From NCBI GenBank assembly GCA_937901105.1, contig CALCHD010000249.1, forward strand, positions 1 through 13,754: DNA of 13,754 nucleotides, written 5' to 3'. This stretch comes from an uncultured Bacteroidales bacterium. GTDB lineage: Bacteria > Bacteroidota > Bacteroidia > Bacteroidales > UBA932. Position 1 is the stretch's first letter, and each line of letters opens with the position of its first letter. Made by a program: the position numbers and the translations under genes. This document shows, piece by piece, positions 6,785 through 13,493 of the stretch. A model generated the notes under the pieces. That model was given only the letters and a program-made list of their open reading frames with translations, did not search any database and was not told the DNA's origin.

Positions 6785-7425
6785 TTTACCAAATAATTAT
6801 TCTGTATCAGCTCAAAAATTCTCAAATATGTATCCGGCGAGCACTTGTGCTCCACGCTATGTGCATATACATTCAATTCTGCCTTTCTTGCCTCGCCTCT
6901 GGCCAACTGCAGATCCTCCTCACAGCGTGCCACAAAATTCCCGGTCCTTTTCCTCTCCAGACGGAAGCCCGCCTTCTTCCTTACAGCACGCAGTGTCCTC
7001 CATTTTTCAAGGAATCCTCCCTCCTCCTGTGCCTTATGCGCAGCGCGGGCAGCCTCCAGAAGCTCTTCCACCCTTGCAACCTCCTCCAGGGCGTCATTGT
7101 GGCGCTTCTTCCATGGACCCATATATGCGGCAGCCTTCATCTTTACTTGCTCCATGTCAATTATTCCATACAGCTGCTCTCCGTATGAAAGATAGCATTG
7201 CGCATAATCCTCCATGGCTCCCTTGAGGGCCGACGCCGCAGACTCACTCCGCTGCATCTGGAACTTCACCTTTTCAACATCGGACAGGCACTCCAGCAGT
7301 TCATATCCTCTAACCAGCACAACTACGGGATACTGGCCGCTGCCGGCCATCTCCACAACATCTTCCTTTACCTGTGCCAGCATGCCGGCAAGCTCACCCA
7401 GCCATTCATTGTTCATAACTGCCAT
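6781..7425 (-). CDS. Helical protein of unknown function
   Basis: A 214-residue protein without signal peptide or membrane segment, so presumably cytoplasmic. It is rich in A, E, K and R and is predicted almost entirely helical, with coiled-coil stretches at about residues 105-140 and 155-190. I recognise no domain. One hydrophobic strand (Q-Y-P-V-V-V-L-V-R-G-Y-E) near residues 31-42 stands out. The ATG at 7425 lies 6 nt after the porin-like gene; a second in-frame ATG at 7416 is possible and neither has a Shine-Dalgarno sequence. The stop overlaps the rhodanese start (ATGA), so it is firmly inside this operon. It might be an adaptor or scaffold for the envelope functions of its neighbours, but nothing in the sequence proves that. 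Confidence 0.75.
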   Translation of the reverse strand: MAVMNNEWLGELAGMLAQVKEDVVEMAGSGQYPVVVLVRGYELLECLSDVEKVKFQMQRSESAASALKGAMEDYAQCYLSYGEQLYGIIDMEQVKMKAAAYMGPWKKRHNDALEEVARVEELLEAARAAHKAQEEGGFLEKWRTLRAVRKKAGFRLERKRTGNFVARCEEDLQLARGEARKAELNVYAHSVEHKCSPDTYLRIFELIQNNYLVK

Positions 7426-7431
7426 ATTGCA

Positions 7432-8163
7432 TTAAAAGCCGAAACTTAATGTTGCATAAAACCATGACTTCTCCAGATACGGGTTATATGTATATGAAGC
7501 TGTAACAGGCAAATCATAGTTGAACACGGTAAAGACTCTGGTATATTCAGCAGTAAGGTTCACCAGGTCAAAGTACTTGGTATAGTCTGTATACATTCCT
7601 TTTCCAACAGAAAAGCCAGCCATAGCAGCCAACGTGTTCTTCTCATTGAACTCATGGGCATATCCTCCCTCAAGATATGTAGAAAAGGCCTGGTTGCCCG
7701 CCTCGTTCTTGTCATCACCATACAGGAATACACCTGCAGTTATATGGAACGGAAGCTTTTCAAACTCGTAGGTTGAAATGAATTCCACCTGGTGAGTAGT
7801 AGTACTGTTGCCCAATTTGAAAACATCATCCTTGCTCCACGGGTAGAAATAATCCAGCAGTTCAAATGTAAAATTTCCAATGGTGTAGCTCAACCCTATG
7901 TTCACCTCCCTATAGGTATCCTCAAAATCCCATGCTCCCCATAAGTACACATCAAAATTACCTTTGCTGAAACCAACAGTAGGCTTTACCATAGGGGACT
8001 CCCCGGCAGGAATGCCTCTCCACAAATGTTTGGAGCTCAAATCAACTGAGCCGTAAAACTCACCTTTACCACTCTCTTGCGCAGCAAGCGCAGAAGGCAA
8101 GGCAATCATCATCAACAGGAAAACACTTTTCCAGAACACTGAAACTTTACGTAAAATCTGCAT
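7432..8163 (-). CDS. Outer-membrane beta-barrel protein, TorF/Gcw_chp porin-like
   Basis: A 243-residue exported protein. I start it at the ATG at 8163, which gives a clean Sec signal peptide (residues 1-27, basic start, hydrophobic core, A-L-A cleavage site); the frame stays open upstream but only by running into ispF. The mature part is built of alternating amphipathic strands, with G-S-V-D-L-S-S-K-H-L-W48-R-G at the first strand and strands rich in Y, F and W, ending in L-S-F-G-F, a terminal aromatic residue as expected for barrel insertion. The V-D-L-S-S-x-x-x-W-R-G and D-Y-F-Y-P pattern resembles the TorF/Gcw_chp family of putative porins; I name it from memory of that pattern. Transported solute unknown. 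It lies 40 nt after ispF and 6 nt before the helical protein gene. Confidence 0.8.
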   Translation of the reverse strand: MQILRKVSVFWKSVFLLMMIALPSALAAQESGKGEFYGSVDLSSKHLWRGIPAGESPMVKPTVGFSKGNFDVYLWGAWDFEDTYREVNIGLSYTIGNFTFELLDYFYPWSKDDVFKLGNSTTTHQVEFISTYEFEKLPFHITAGVFLYGDDKNEAGNQAFSTYLEGGYAHEFNEKNTLAAMAGFSVGKGMYTDYTKYFDLVNLTAEYTRVFTVFNYDLPVTASYTYNPYLEKSWFYATLSFGF

Positions 8164-8203
8164 TTTAAAATAGGTTTTTAAGTTAATAATGGTTTTATGA
8201 ATA

Positions 8204-8683
8204 TCATTTCTTCTCCAGCAGCACGGTTGCATACACCGCAATAGCCTCTTCCCTTCCCACAAATCCAGCCCCCTCGGTTGTAGTGGCCTTTACAGAGATC
8301 CTGTCAGCCTCAACGCCAAGCACCCCTGCAAGGCACTCCCTCATAGGGATGATATATGGCGCCACCTTCGGCTTCTGCAGCAGCACTGTACAGTCTGCGT
8401 TTACAAGAGAGTACCCTTTCTCCTTGATGAGGGCATTCACCCTGGAAAGAAGTATCTTGCTGTCAATCCCCTTGAATTCTGATGAATTGTCGGGAAAATG
8501 CTTCCCTATATCCCCCAATGCAAGGGCCCCAAGCATTGCATCGCACAATGCATGGATAAGGGTATCACCATCTGAATGGGCCACACACCCCTTTGTATGC
8601 TCTATCTTTATTCCGCCCAGCCAGAACTCCAGACCGGGAGCCAGCAGGTGCACATCATATCCGTTTCCTATACGAAAGTCCAT
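8204..8683 (-). CDS. ispF: 2-C-methyl-D-erythritol 2,4-cyclodiphosphate synthase
   Basis: A 159-residue enzyme of the non-mevalonate (MEP) isoprenoid pathway. It converts CDP-ME 2-phosphate to MEcPP and CMP and works as a trimer with active sites between subunits. Seen: the metal-binding G-Y-D10-V-H12 and H44 (A-H-S-D-G-D-x-L-I-H44), the D-I-G-K-H-F-P-D loop, N-A-D-C-T-V in the CDP-binding region, and the final K-A-T-T-T-E-G-A-G-F-V-G-R-E-E-A-I-A signature. Full length, no missing key residue. It is the first gene of the minus-strand run and divergent from the mutL unit. The 40-nt gap to the next gene shows no obvious terminator, so read-through into the envelope genes is likely. Confidence 0.97.
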   Translation of the reverse strand: MDFRIGNGYDVHLLAPGLEFWLGGIKIEHTKGCVAHSDGDTLIHALCDAMLGALALGDIGKHFPDNSSEFKGIDSKILLSRVNALIKEKGYSLVNADCTVLLQKPKVAPYIIPMRECLAGVLGVEADRISVKATTTEGAGFVGREEAIAVYATVLLEKK

Positions 8684-8699
8684 AACAAATTATTTTAGG

Positions 8700-8707
8700 C
8701 AAATTTA
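8700..8707 (-). promoter_or_regulatory. Candidate -7 box for ispF
   Basis: Minus-strand TAAATTTG matches TAnnTTTG and lies 16 nt before the ispF ATG. No TTTG is seen at the proper upstream distance. It sits 12 bp from the plus-strand box at 8720-8727, so the two divergent promoters overlap and may compete. Confidence 0.45.
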
Positions 8708-8719
8708 ACATAAATATTT

Positions 8720-8727
8720 TATCTTTG
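8720..8727 (+). promoter_or_regulatory. Candidate -7 box for the mutL unit
   Basis: TATCTTTG matches TAnnTTTG and lies 25 nt before the start at 8753. A weak -33-like TTTA (8694-8697) is 22 nt upstream. It probably drives the small membrane protein, mutL and the rhomboid gene. Confidence 0.55.
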
Positions 8728-8752
8728 TTAGTTCATTAAAAGGAGATTTGAT

Positions 8753-9034
8753 ATGGGATTTTTTCAACAGCCAAGAATAAGGAAATTCAATTACCAGCCT
8801 GTTTTCTATGATGAAAGAAAGGAGGCATTGCAGAAAAAGATTGATGCCGCAGAGCGTGAGAGGAGCGGAGAATACGTTCCCGGCGCCGGTATCAGAGGCT
8901 CTTTCAAAAGGATGGAAGTTGCCAGAAAAGAGCTCAAATACACCCCTTTCATGAGATTTATCTCCATTATGGGTATCGCTGCAGCACTGGTTGCTGTTGT
9001 ATATATGGCCCAACTGATGGGATTGCTTTTCTAG
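8753..9034 (+). CDS. Small C-terminally anchored membrane protein upstream of mutL
   Basis: A 93-residue protein with a polar, charged N-terminal part (F-F-Q-Q-P-R-I-R-K-F-N-Y-Q-P near the start, then a basic helix with K-E-A-L-Q-K-K) and one hydrophobic segment at about residues 68-90 ending at the C-terminus, so it is probably tail-anchored with its body in the cytoplasm. AGGAG at 8741-8745, 7 nt before the ATG, supports the start. Proteins of this layout beginning FF-x-x-P-x-x-R-x-F-N-Y-x-P seem familiar from Bacteroidetes, often near mutL (recollection, not checked). Function unknown. Its TAG stop at 9032 is followed by one codon and then the mutL ATG in the same frame. Confidence 0.8.
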   Translation: MGFFQQPRIRKFNYQPVFYDERKEALQKKIDAAERERSGEYVPGAGIRGSFKRMEVARKELKYTPFMRFISIMGIAAALVAVVYMAQLMGLLF

Positions 9035-9037
9035 GAG

Positions 9038-10882
9038 ATGCTACAGGTACTGCCAAGCCATATTTCCAACCTTATTGCAGCAGGTGAGGTTATCCAGCGT
9101 CCGGCCAATGTTGTAAAGGAGCTGATGGAAAACGCCGTAGATGCAGGGGCCACTTCCGTTGTTGTTGTAATAAACGACAGCGGCAGAACCCTCATACAGG
9201 TTATTGACAACGGCTGCGGAATGACACCGCAGGAGGCCGCGCTGTGCTTTGAGCGGCACGCAACCTCCAAGATTTCAAAGGCTGACGACCTCTACTCCAT
9301 CCAGACATTCGGATTCAGGGGCGAGGCCCTCGCTTCAATTGCAGCATGCGCAGATGTTACGCTCAAGACCCGCAAGGAGGGGAGCGAGTGCGGAACAGAG
9401 GTGCATATTGCAGAGAACTCTATAATCTCCCAGACAGAGGCCTCATGCCCTGTGGGCAGCAACATTGCAGTAAGGAACATCTTCTACAACGTACCTGCAA
9501 GAAGAAAATTCCTCAAATCCGACAACGTGGAGTACCGCCAGATTGTGAGCGAGTTCACCAGGGTTGCCCTTTCACGCACGGATATGGAGTTCAGGCTTGT
9601 GCACAACTCAAAGGACATTTTCCACGCCACACCGGCAGCCAACCTCAAGCAGAGGATAACCCAGCTGTGCGGAAAGGATATCGCAAAGGACCTGATTACT
9701 GCACAGACATCAACCAATGTAGTAAGCATTACCGGCTTCATAGGACGTCCGGAGTACGCCAAGAAGAGCCAGACCAACCAGTATCTGTTTGTAAACGGCA
9801 GATACTTCAAGAGCCCCCTTCTGCACCGTGCAATCCTCAAGGCCTACGGAAACCTTATTCCCGACAGCACTTCTCCATCTTACTTCCTTTTCATGGAGAT
9901 TGAGCCGGGAAGCATGGATGTGAACATCCACCCAAGCAAGACAGAAATCAAGTTTGAAGATGAAAGCGTCATCTTTGAAATAGTAACAGCCTGCGCAAAG
10001 GAGGCTATTGGAGAAGGCTCTTTCATCCCTTCAATAGACTTTGATACAGAAGGGGCACCGGAGATACCTGTACTGAAGACAGGCTTTGGAGAAAAGAGGA
10101 CATTCTCTGCCCCTAAAATCAACTATGACCCGCTATTCAATCCTTTTGATGAGGAGAAGAGGAACGGGGCCAAATGGAACTCCTCAAATGAATGGAACAG
10201 CACCAGGGAAGATTTCGGGTCTACCCCGGCCTTTGAAGGAAATCCCATTTATCCTGCAGCGGAAAATACTGCTTCAGCAGGATATGACGGTTTCTTCTCT
10301 GAACCTGACGCCTGCGCCAACCCGCTGCTGGTGGTAAAAGGGAAATACATCCTCACCACTGTAAAATCGGGCCTCATGCTAATAGACATAGGAAGAGCCA
10401 GGGAGAGAATCTATTATGAGAGATACCTTAATATTATAACCACATCAAAACAGCCTGTTCAGGAGCAGATGTTCCCGGAGACACTTGATCTCGACCACAA
10501 CTCATGCCATCTGCTTTTGGAGAATACTGAACTGCTGGATACCCTTGGCTTTGATATCCGTCCGTTTGGAGAGAACTGCGTGGTGGTATACGGCATTCCG
10601 GCAACCTTTGCAGAGCACAGCCTCAACATAAAGGAGAGCATAGATGCCATCCTGCAGGGGCTGCAGGAGATTGGCAAAGATTTTGAAAAGGAGCTTAAAG
10701 AAACAATAGCCCTGGAAATGGTGAAGAGATCTGCCATTTCAAGGCCTGCTGCAATAGGGAGCGCACAGGCACAGGAACTTATTGACTCACTGTTTGCATG
10801 CAGCGAGCCAAACAGGACCCCGCAGGGCAATCCCGTTATGGCAATAATGACAATGGACGAACTCCAGGGAAAACTACAATAA
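9038..10882 (+). CDS. mutL: DNA mismatch repair protein MutL
   Basis: A 614-residue MutL, which couples MutS mismatch recognition to downstream repair. N-terminal GHKL ATPase: E28 and N32 in K-E-L-M-E-N-A-V-D-A-G-A, D57-N-G-C-G-M, R-H-A-T-S-K and F91-G-F-R-G-E-A-L; then the transducer domain with F-V-N-G-R and H-P-S-K-T-E. A low-complexity linker covers about residues 345-425, and the C-terminal dimerisation domain follows. The endonuclease metal motif, D-Q-H-A-x-x-E-x-x-x-x-E in nicking MutLs, reads here D450-I-G-R-A-R-E456-R-I-Y-Y-E461: both acidic Es and D remain, Q and H are lost. The later C-P-H-G-R-P region reads T-P-Q-G-N-P. The ATG at 9038 is forced, since a stop lies two codons upstream in frame. 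Confidence 0.96.
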   Translation: MLQVLPSHISNLIAAGEVIQRPANVVKELMENAVDAGATSVVVVINDSGRTLIQVIDNGCGMTPQEAALCFERHATSKISKADDLYSIQTFGFRGEALASIAACADVTLKTRKEGSECGTEVHIAENSIISQTEASCPVGSNIAVRNIFYNVPARRKFLKSDNVEYRQIVSEFTRVALSRTDMEFRLVHNSKDIFHATPAANLKQRITQLCGKDIAKDLITAQTSTNVVSITGFIGRPEYAKKSQTNQYLFVNGRYFKSPLLHRAILKAYGNLIPDSTSPSYFLFMEIEPGSMDVNIHPSKTEIKFEDESVIFEIVTACAKEAIGEGSFIPSIDFDTEGAPEIPVLKTGFGEKRTFSAPKINYDPLFNPFDEEKRNGAKWNSSNEWNSTREDFGSTPAFEGNPIYPAAENTASAGYDGFFSEPDACANPLLVVKGKYILTTVKSGLMLIDIGRARERIYYERYLNIITTSKQPVQEQMFPETLDLDHNSCHLLLENTELLDTLGFDIRPFGENCVVVYGIPATFAEHSLNIKESIDAILQGLQEIGKDFEKELKETIALEMVKRSAISRPAAIGSAQAQELIDSLFACSEPNRTPQGNPVMAIMTMDELQGKLQ

Positions 10883-10887
10883 AGATT

Positions 10888-11562
10888 ATGTTCAGCAGAA
10901 ATTCCATACTGGCCAATATGCCTCCGGTTGTAAAGAACCTGATAATGGCCAATGTTATCGTTTACATCATTACTATGATAAGCGGAAACTTCATGTACGA
11001 GCACTTCTCGCTCTTCTACTTCAAGCCCCCGTTCTTCAAGCCGTTCCAGCTTGTAACCCATATGTTCATGCACGGAGGCTTTGCCCACATCCTGTTCAAC
11101 ATGTATGCACTCTTCATTTTTGGAAGTGTGCTTGAAAGGGTATGGGGAAGCCAGAAGTTCCTGTTCTACTATTTTGTAACAGGCATTGGTGCAGCGCTTA
11201 TCCACCTTGGCGTTATGGCTCTGCAGCTGCGCGGATATATGGCAGACCTTAATGCAGGAGACCTGCTCGCACGTGCCCAGATACAGGACATCCTTGTTAC
11301 CCCAACCGTAGGTGCATCAGGTGCAATATATGGTTTGCTTCTTGCTTACGGAATGCTCTTTCCAAACAATATAATGCAGCTTATCTTCCCTCCTGTTGCC
11401 CTCAAGGCCAAATGGTTTGTGCTGATATATGGCGCCATTGAACTTATGCTTGGACTGTCGGGAAGAGGTGGAGACATTGCCCACTTTGCCCATTTGGGAG
11501 GAATGATATTCGGATTCTTCCTTATCCTGTACTGGAAGAAGAACAACAGGATGTACTACTAG
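10888..11562 (+). CDS. Rhomboid-family intramembrane serine protease
   Basis: A 224-residue polytopic membrane protein of the rhomboid family, which cleaves transmembrane substrates within the bilayer. Seen: H-M-F-M-H-G-G-F-A-H-I-L-F-N-M-Y-A-L (the L1/TM2 His-Asn region), the catalytic G-A-S144-G with following A-I-Y-G, and the catalytic His as H202-L-G-G-M-I-F-G in the last helix. About six hydrophobic segments are visible. Both dyad residues are intact, so it should be active. I chose the ATG at 10888, 5 nt after the mutL stop, which gives the usual polar start before TM1; the frame remains open to 10798 but only over the end of mutL. Some related Bacteroidetes loci carry two rhomboid genes in a row (recollection); here there is one. 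Confidence 0.93.
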   Translation: MFSRNSILANMPPVVKNLIMANVIVYIITMISGNFMYEHFSLFYFKPPFFKPFQLVTHMFMHGGFAHILFNMYALFIFGSVLERVWGSQKFLFYYFVTGIGAALIHLGVMALQLRGYMADLNAGDLLARAQIQDILVTPTVGASGAIYGLLLAYGMLFPNNIMQLIFPPVALKAKWFVLIYGAIELMLGLSGRGGDIAHFAHLGGMIFGFFLILYWKKNNRMYY

Positions 11563-11583
11563 CCTATGCCGGCCGGAGTGCTG

Positions 11584-11611
11584 CAAGTGCCATTACACAA
11601 GTGCCATTACA
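11584..11611 (+). repeat. Tandem duplication of 14 bp
   Basis: CAAGTGCCATTACA occurs twice head to tail with no mismatch in the 100-nt gap between the rhomboid gene and the next gene. It is probably a slippage product. The gap also holds two very short reading frames just before the next gene (11618-11656, which stops in frame before it, and 11653-11688, which overlaps its start). No promoter box is clear. Confidence 0.7.
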
Positions 11612-11662
11612 GCAGAAATGAGGAATGGCTGGCGGCAAAAAGGGCAGGCTTTATGACAGAAT

Positions 11663-12802
11663 ATGAAGAAAAAGAGCGCAAGCAATAACAGCGGAGGCAG
11701 GAAACGTTCTCCCCTGCTGTTTGGAATCACTTTCAGGGCCATCCTGACTGTGGCTGCCGCCGCCATGTTCCTTTCCTACGCATCGGTATACATAAATCCT
11801 TCAAAATTCTCCTTCCCCCTTTTCTTTGGGCTGTACTTCATTCCTCTGTTGGGAATCAACCTCCTGCTGCTGATAATTGCACTGCTGCGCAGAAGCGCAA
11901 GCGCATGGATAACCATTGTTGCCCTTCTTCCTTCTTTGCTTTATTCAGAGCTGTTTGTAAAGATTGCCAGCCAGGAGAAAATTGAGGCCGTTGAAGGAGC
12001 TCCGCTCAAAATTGAAAGCTACAATATAGGAATGTTCTCATCGGCAGACGGCAAGCTTACCAGGGACGAATGCCGCAAGGAATTTGCCGCCCACCTGCGC
12101 GAGCACAATCCGCAGATAGTATGCCTGCAGGAATTCTTTGCCGAAAGCCGTACCCAGGCAGACACCATATTCGGGCAGTATCCGTACCGCCATTACCATC
12201 TGTTCAAGGTCCGCAACGGAAAGCTCTTTGGAAACATAATCTTAAGCATGCTCCCAATTGAAGAAAAAGGGCGCTTGAGCTTTCCAAACAGCACCAACCT
12301 TTCAATATTTGCAGACGTTGAACATGCCGGAGAGACAGTGCGCATATACAACAACCACCTTGAGTCATACAATGTATCTTTTATGGCCCTGGTGAACAAG
12401 TTCAGCTCCGGCAAGGCAATCTCGGGTGACGAACTGAAACGTGATATTGTGGATACCCACGAAAAGATGAAGGGGACATTCATAAAGCGCTCCGAGCAGG
12501 TAGGGCAGATACTCAACAACATAAACAGCACCAGTCACCGCTCAATAATCTGCGGAGACTTCAACGACACACCTATGTCGTACACCTACCACACCCTTGC
12601 CAAACGGAGAAAAGACACTTTTGAAGAATCAGGAACAGGCTTCGGAGGCACCTTCCGTCCAATGTGGCCGCTTTTGCGCATAGACTACGTCCTTGCACCA
12701 AAGGACGCCACATGCACCAGCCATACCATCCACAAGATAAAGCTGTCCGACCACTACCCCACCATTGCGGAGATTGTTGTGCCGCCATTGCAGAAAGATT
12801 AA
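11663..12802 (+). CDS. Membrane-anchored endonuclease/exonuclease/phosphatase (EEP) family protein
   Basis: A 379-residue protein with a basic N-terminus, three hydrophobic segments (about residues 20-42, 51-76 and 80-98) and a soluble EEP (DNase I-like) domain from about residue 115. Seen: N121 (S-Y-N-I-G), E157 (C-L-Q-E157-F), N231-H232 (N-N-H-L-E-S), G298-D299-F-N301-D (GDFND), R339-I-D341-Y-V and S362-D363-H364-Y-P. All catalytic and metal residues of the fold are present, so it is probably active on a phosphodiester or phosphate ester. With an odd number of helices after a basic start the domain may face the periplasm. Substrate unknown: nucleic acid, phospholipid or inositol phosphate are all possible. 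It follows the rhomboid gene by 100 nt on the same strand and converges on the next gene. Confidence 0.9.
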   Translation: MKKKSASNNSGGRKRSPLLFGITFRAILTVAAAAMFLSYASVYINPSKFSFPLFFGLYFIPLLGINLLLLIIALLRRSASAWITIVALLPSLLYSELFVKIASQEKIEAVEGAPLKIESYNIGMFSSADGKLTRDECRKEFAAHLREHNPQIVCLQEFFAESRTQADTIFGQYPYRHYHLFKVRNGKLFGNIILSMLPIEEKGRLSFPNSTNLSIFADVEHAGETVRIYNNHLESYNVSFMALVNKFSSGKAISGDELKRDIVDTHEKMKGTFIKRSEQVGQILNNINSTSHRSIICGDFNDTPMSYTYHTLAKRRKDTFEESGTGFGGTFRPMWPLLRIDYVLAPKDATCTSHTIHKIKLSDHYPTIAEIVVPPLQKD

Positions 12803-12814
12803 GATTGCAGGTTT

Positions 12815-12830
12815 ATTATCCGCGGATAAT
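12815..12830. repeat. 16-bp perfect palindrome at the convergent gene ends
   Basis: ATTATCCGCGGATAAT is fully self-complementary. It lies 12 nt after the EEP stop and covers the last codons and stop of the threonylcarbamoyl-AMP synthase gene. There is no T-run, so it is not a standard terminator, yet it is the only structure between the two convergent genes and could act in both directions. Confidence 0.55.
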
Positions 12831-13379
12831 CTCAATCTCGCAGCCCAATCCTACCTTGATGATCTGTGATGCCGAGTGGGTGCTGTTGCCCTCGAATTCT
12901 GGAGCAACAATAAAATCTGCCGCATCTTTGATTTCTTGAGGTATCTCCTCAAATGTTGCAGGCGCAGGATTTCCTGAAATGTTTGCCGATGTAGAGACTA
13001 TTGCCTTGTGGAACTTGCTGATGAGCTTGTTGCAGAACTCATTGTCGGGAATACGGATGCCTGCGGTACCGTCCTCTGCAATTACATTTTTTGCCAATCC
13101 CATTGCGCCAGGGTAAATGATTGTCATTGGCTTGTCGTTCACCTCCACCAGCTGGATGGCAATTTCCGGAATCTCCTTCACATAGCGGCCTACCATATCA
13201 AGGTCTGCCACAAGGGTGATAAGGCTCTTGCTGTCTGAACGCTGCTTGATTTTGAAAATTTTCTCAACCGCTTCAGGGTTGGTTGCGTCACAGCCTAGTC
13301 CCCAAATTGTATCTGTAGGGTAAAGGATAACTCCTCCCTCCTTTAGCACTTTTATTGCTGCGTCTATCTGCTGTTTCAT
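12816..13379 (-). CDS. L-threonylcarbamoyladenylate synthase (TsaC/Sua5/YrdC family)
   Basis: A 187-residue single-domain protein that makes threonylcarbamoyl-AMP from threonine, bicarbonate and ATP, the first step of the essential t6A37 modification of tRNAs reading ANN codons. Seen: P21-T-D-T-I-W-G-L-G-C-D-A, the K45-x-R47-x-x-x-K51 nucleotide-binding motif, G-x-x-G-I-R-I-P and S129-T-S-A-N-I-S-G136. It ends with the YrdC domain, so it is the short TsaC type without the extra Sua5 C-terminal domain. I chose the ATG at 13379 because the family fold starts there; the frame is open further up to 13436, but that part covers the probable promoter. It is convergent with the EEP gene, with a 13-nt gap. 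Confidence 0.95.
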   Translation of the reverse strand: MKQQIDAAIKVLKEGGVILYPTDTIWGLGCDATNPEAVEKIFKIKQRSDSKSLITLVADLDMVGRYVKEIPEIAIQLVEVNDKPMTIIYPGAMGLAKNVIAEDGTAGIRIPDNEFCNKLISKFHKAIVSTSANISGNPAPATFEEIPQEIKDAADFIVAPEFEGNSTHSASQIIKVGLGCEIEIIRG

Positions 13380-13395
13380 TTGAATAAGTTTTTTA

Positions 13396-13403
13396 CAAAA
13401 ATA
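13396..13403 (-). promoter_or_regulatory. Candidate -7 box for the threonylcarbamoyl-AMP synthase gene
   Basis: Minus-strand TATTTTTG matches TAnnTTTG and lies 16 nt before the start at 13379. A CTTG (13417-13420) lies 13 nt upstream, too close for a standard -33 box. Confidence 0.4.
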
Positions 13404-13420
13404 GTAAAATTTTTGCCAAG

Positions 13421-13479
13421 AGGTTAAGAGCATCAATATGCTCTGCAGATAGTTGTGAGATGATGAGTGTGCTTAACCT
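13421..13479. repeat. Inverted repeat pair AGGTTAAG/CTTAACCT with nested hairpin
   Basis: AGGTTAAG at 13421-13428 is the exact reverse complement of CTTAACCT at 13472-13479. Inside, AGAGCAT (13427-13433) and ATGCTCT (13438-13444) form a perfect 7-bp hairpin with a CAAT loop. The two foldings share bases 13427-13428, so they compete at their edges. It lies upstream of the threonylcarbamoyl-AMP synthase promoter. Orientation and function unknown. Confidence 0.6.
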
Positions 13480-13493
13480 ATGTCTGCGAAGGA

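Noticed and set aside
6531..7226. Long plus-strand open frame opposite the rhodanese and helical protein genes
   Set aside because: It is antisense to two well-supported genes, is proline- and serine-rich in the manner of reversed coding sequence and has no start signal.
7432..8262. Longer form of the barrel protein starting at 8262
   Set aside because: The extra 33 residues overlap the end of ispF and would bury the signal peptide; the ATG at 8163 gives a normal Sec signal.
10459..11205. Long minus-strand open frame opposite the mutL end and rhomboid start
   Set aside because: It spans two good genes with clear motifs on the other strand and shows no family pattern of its own.
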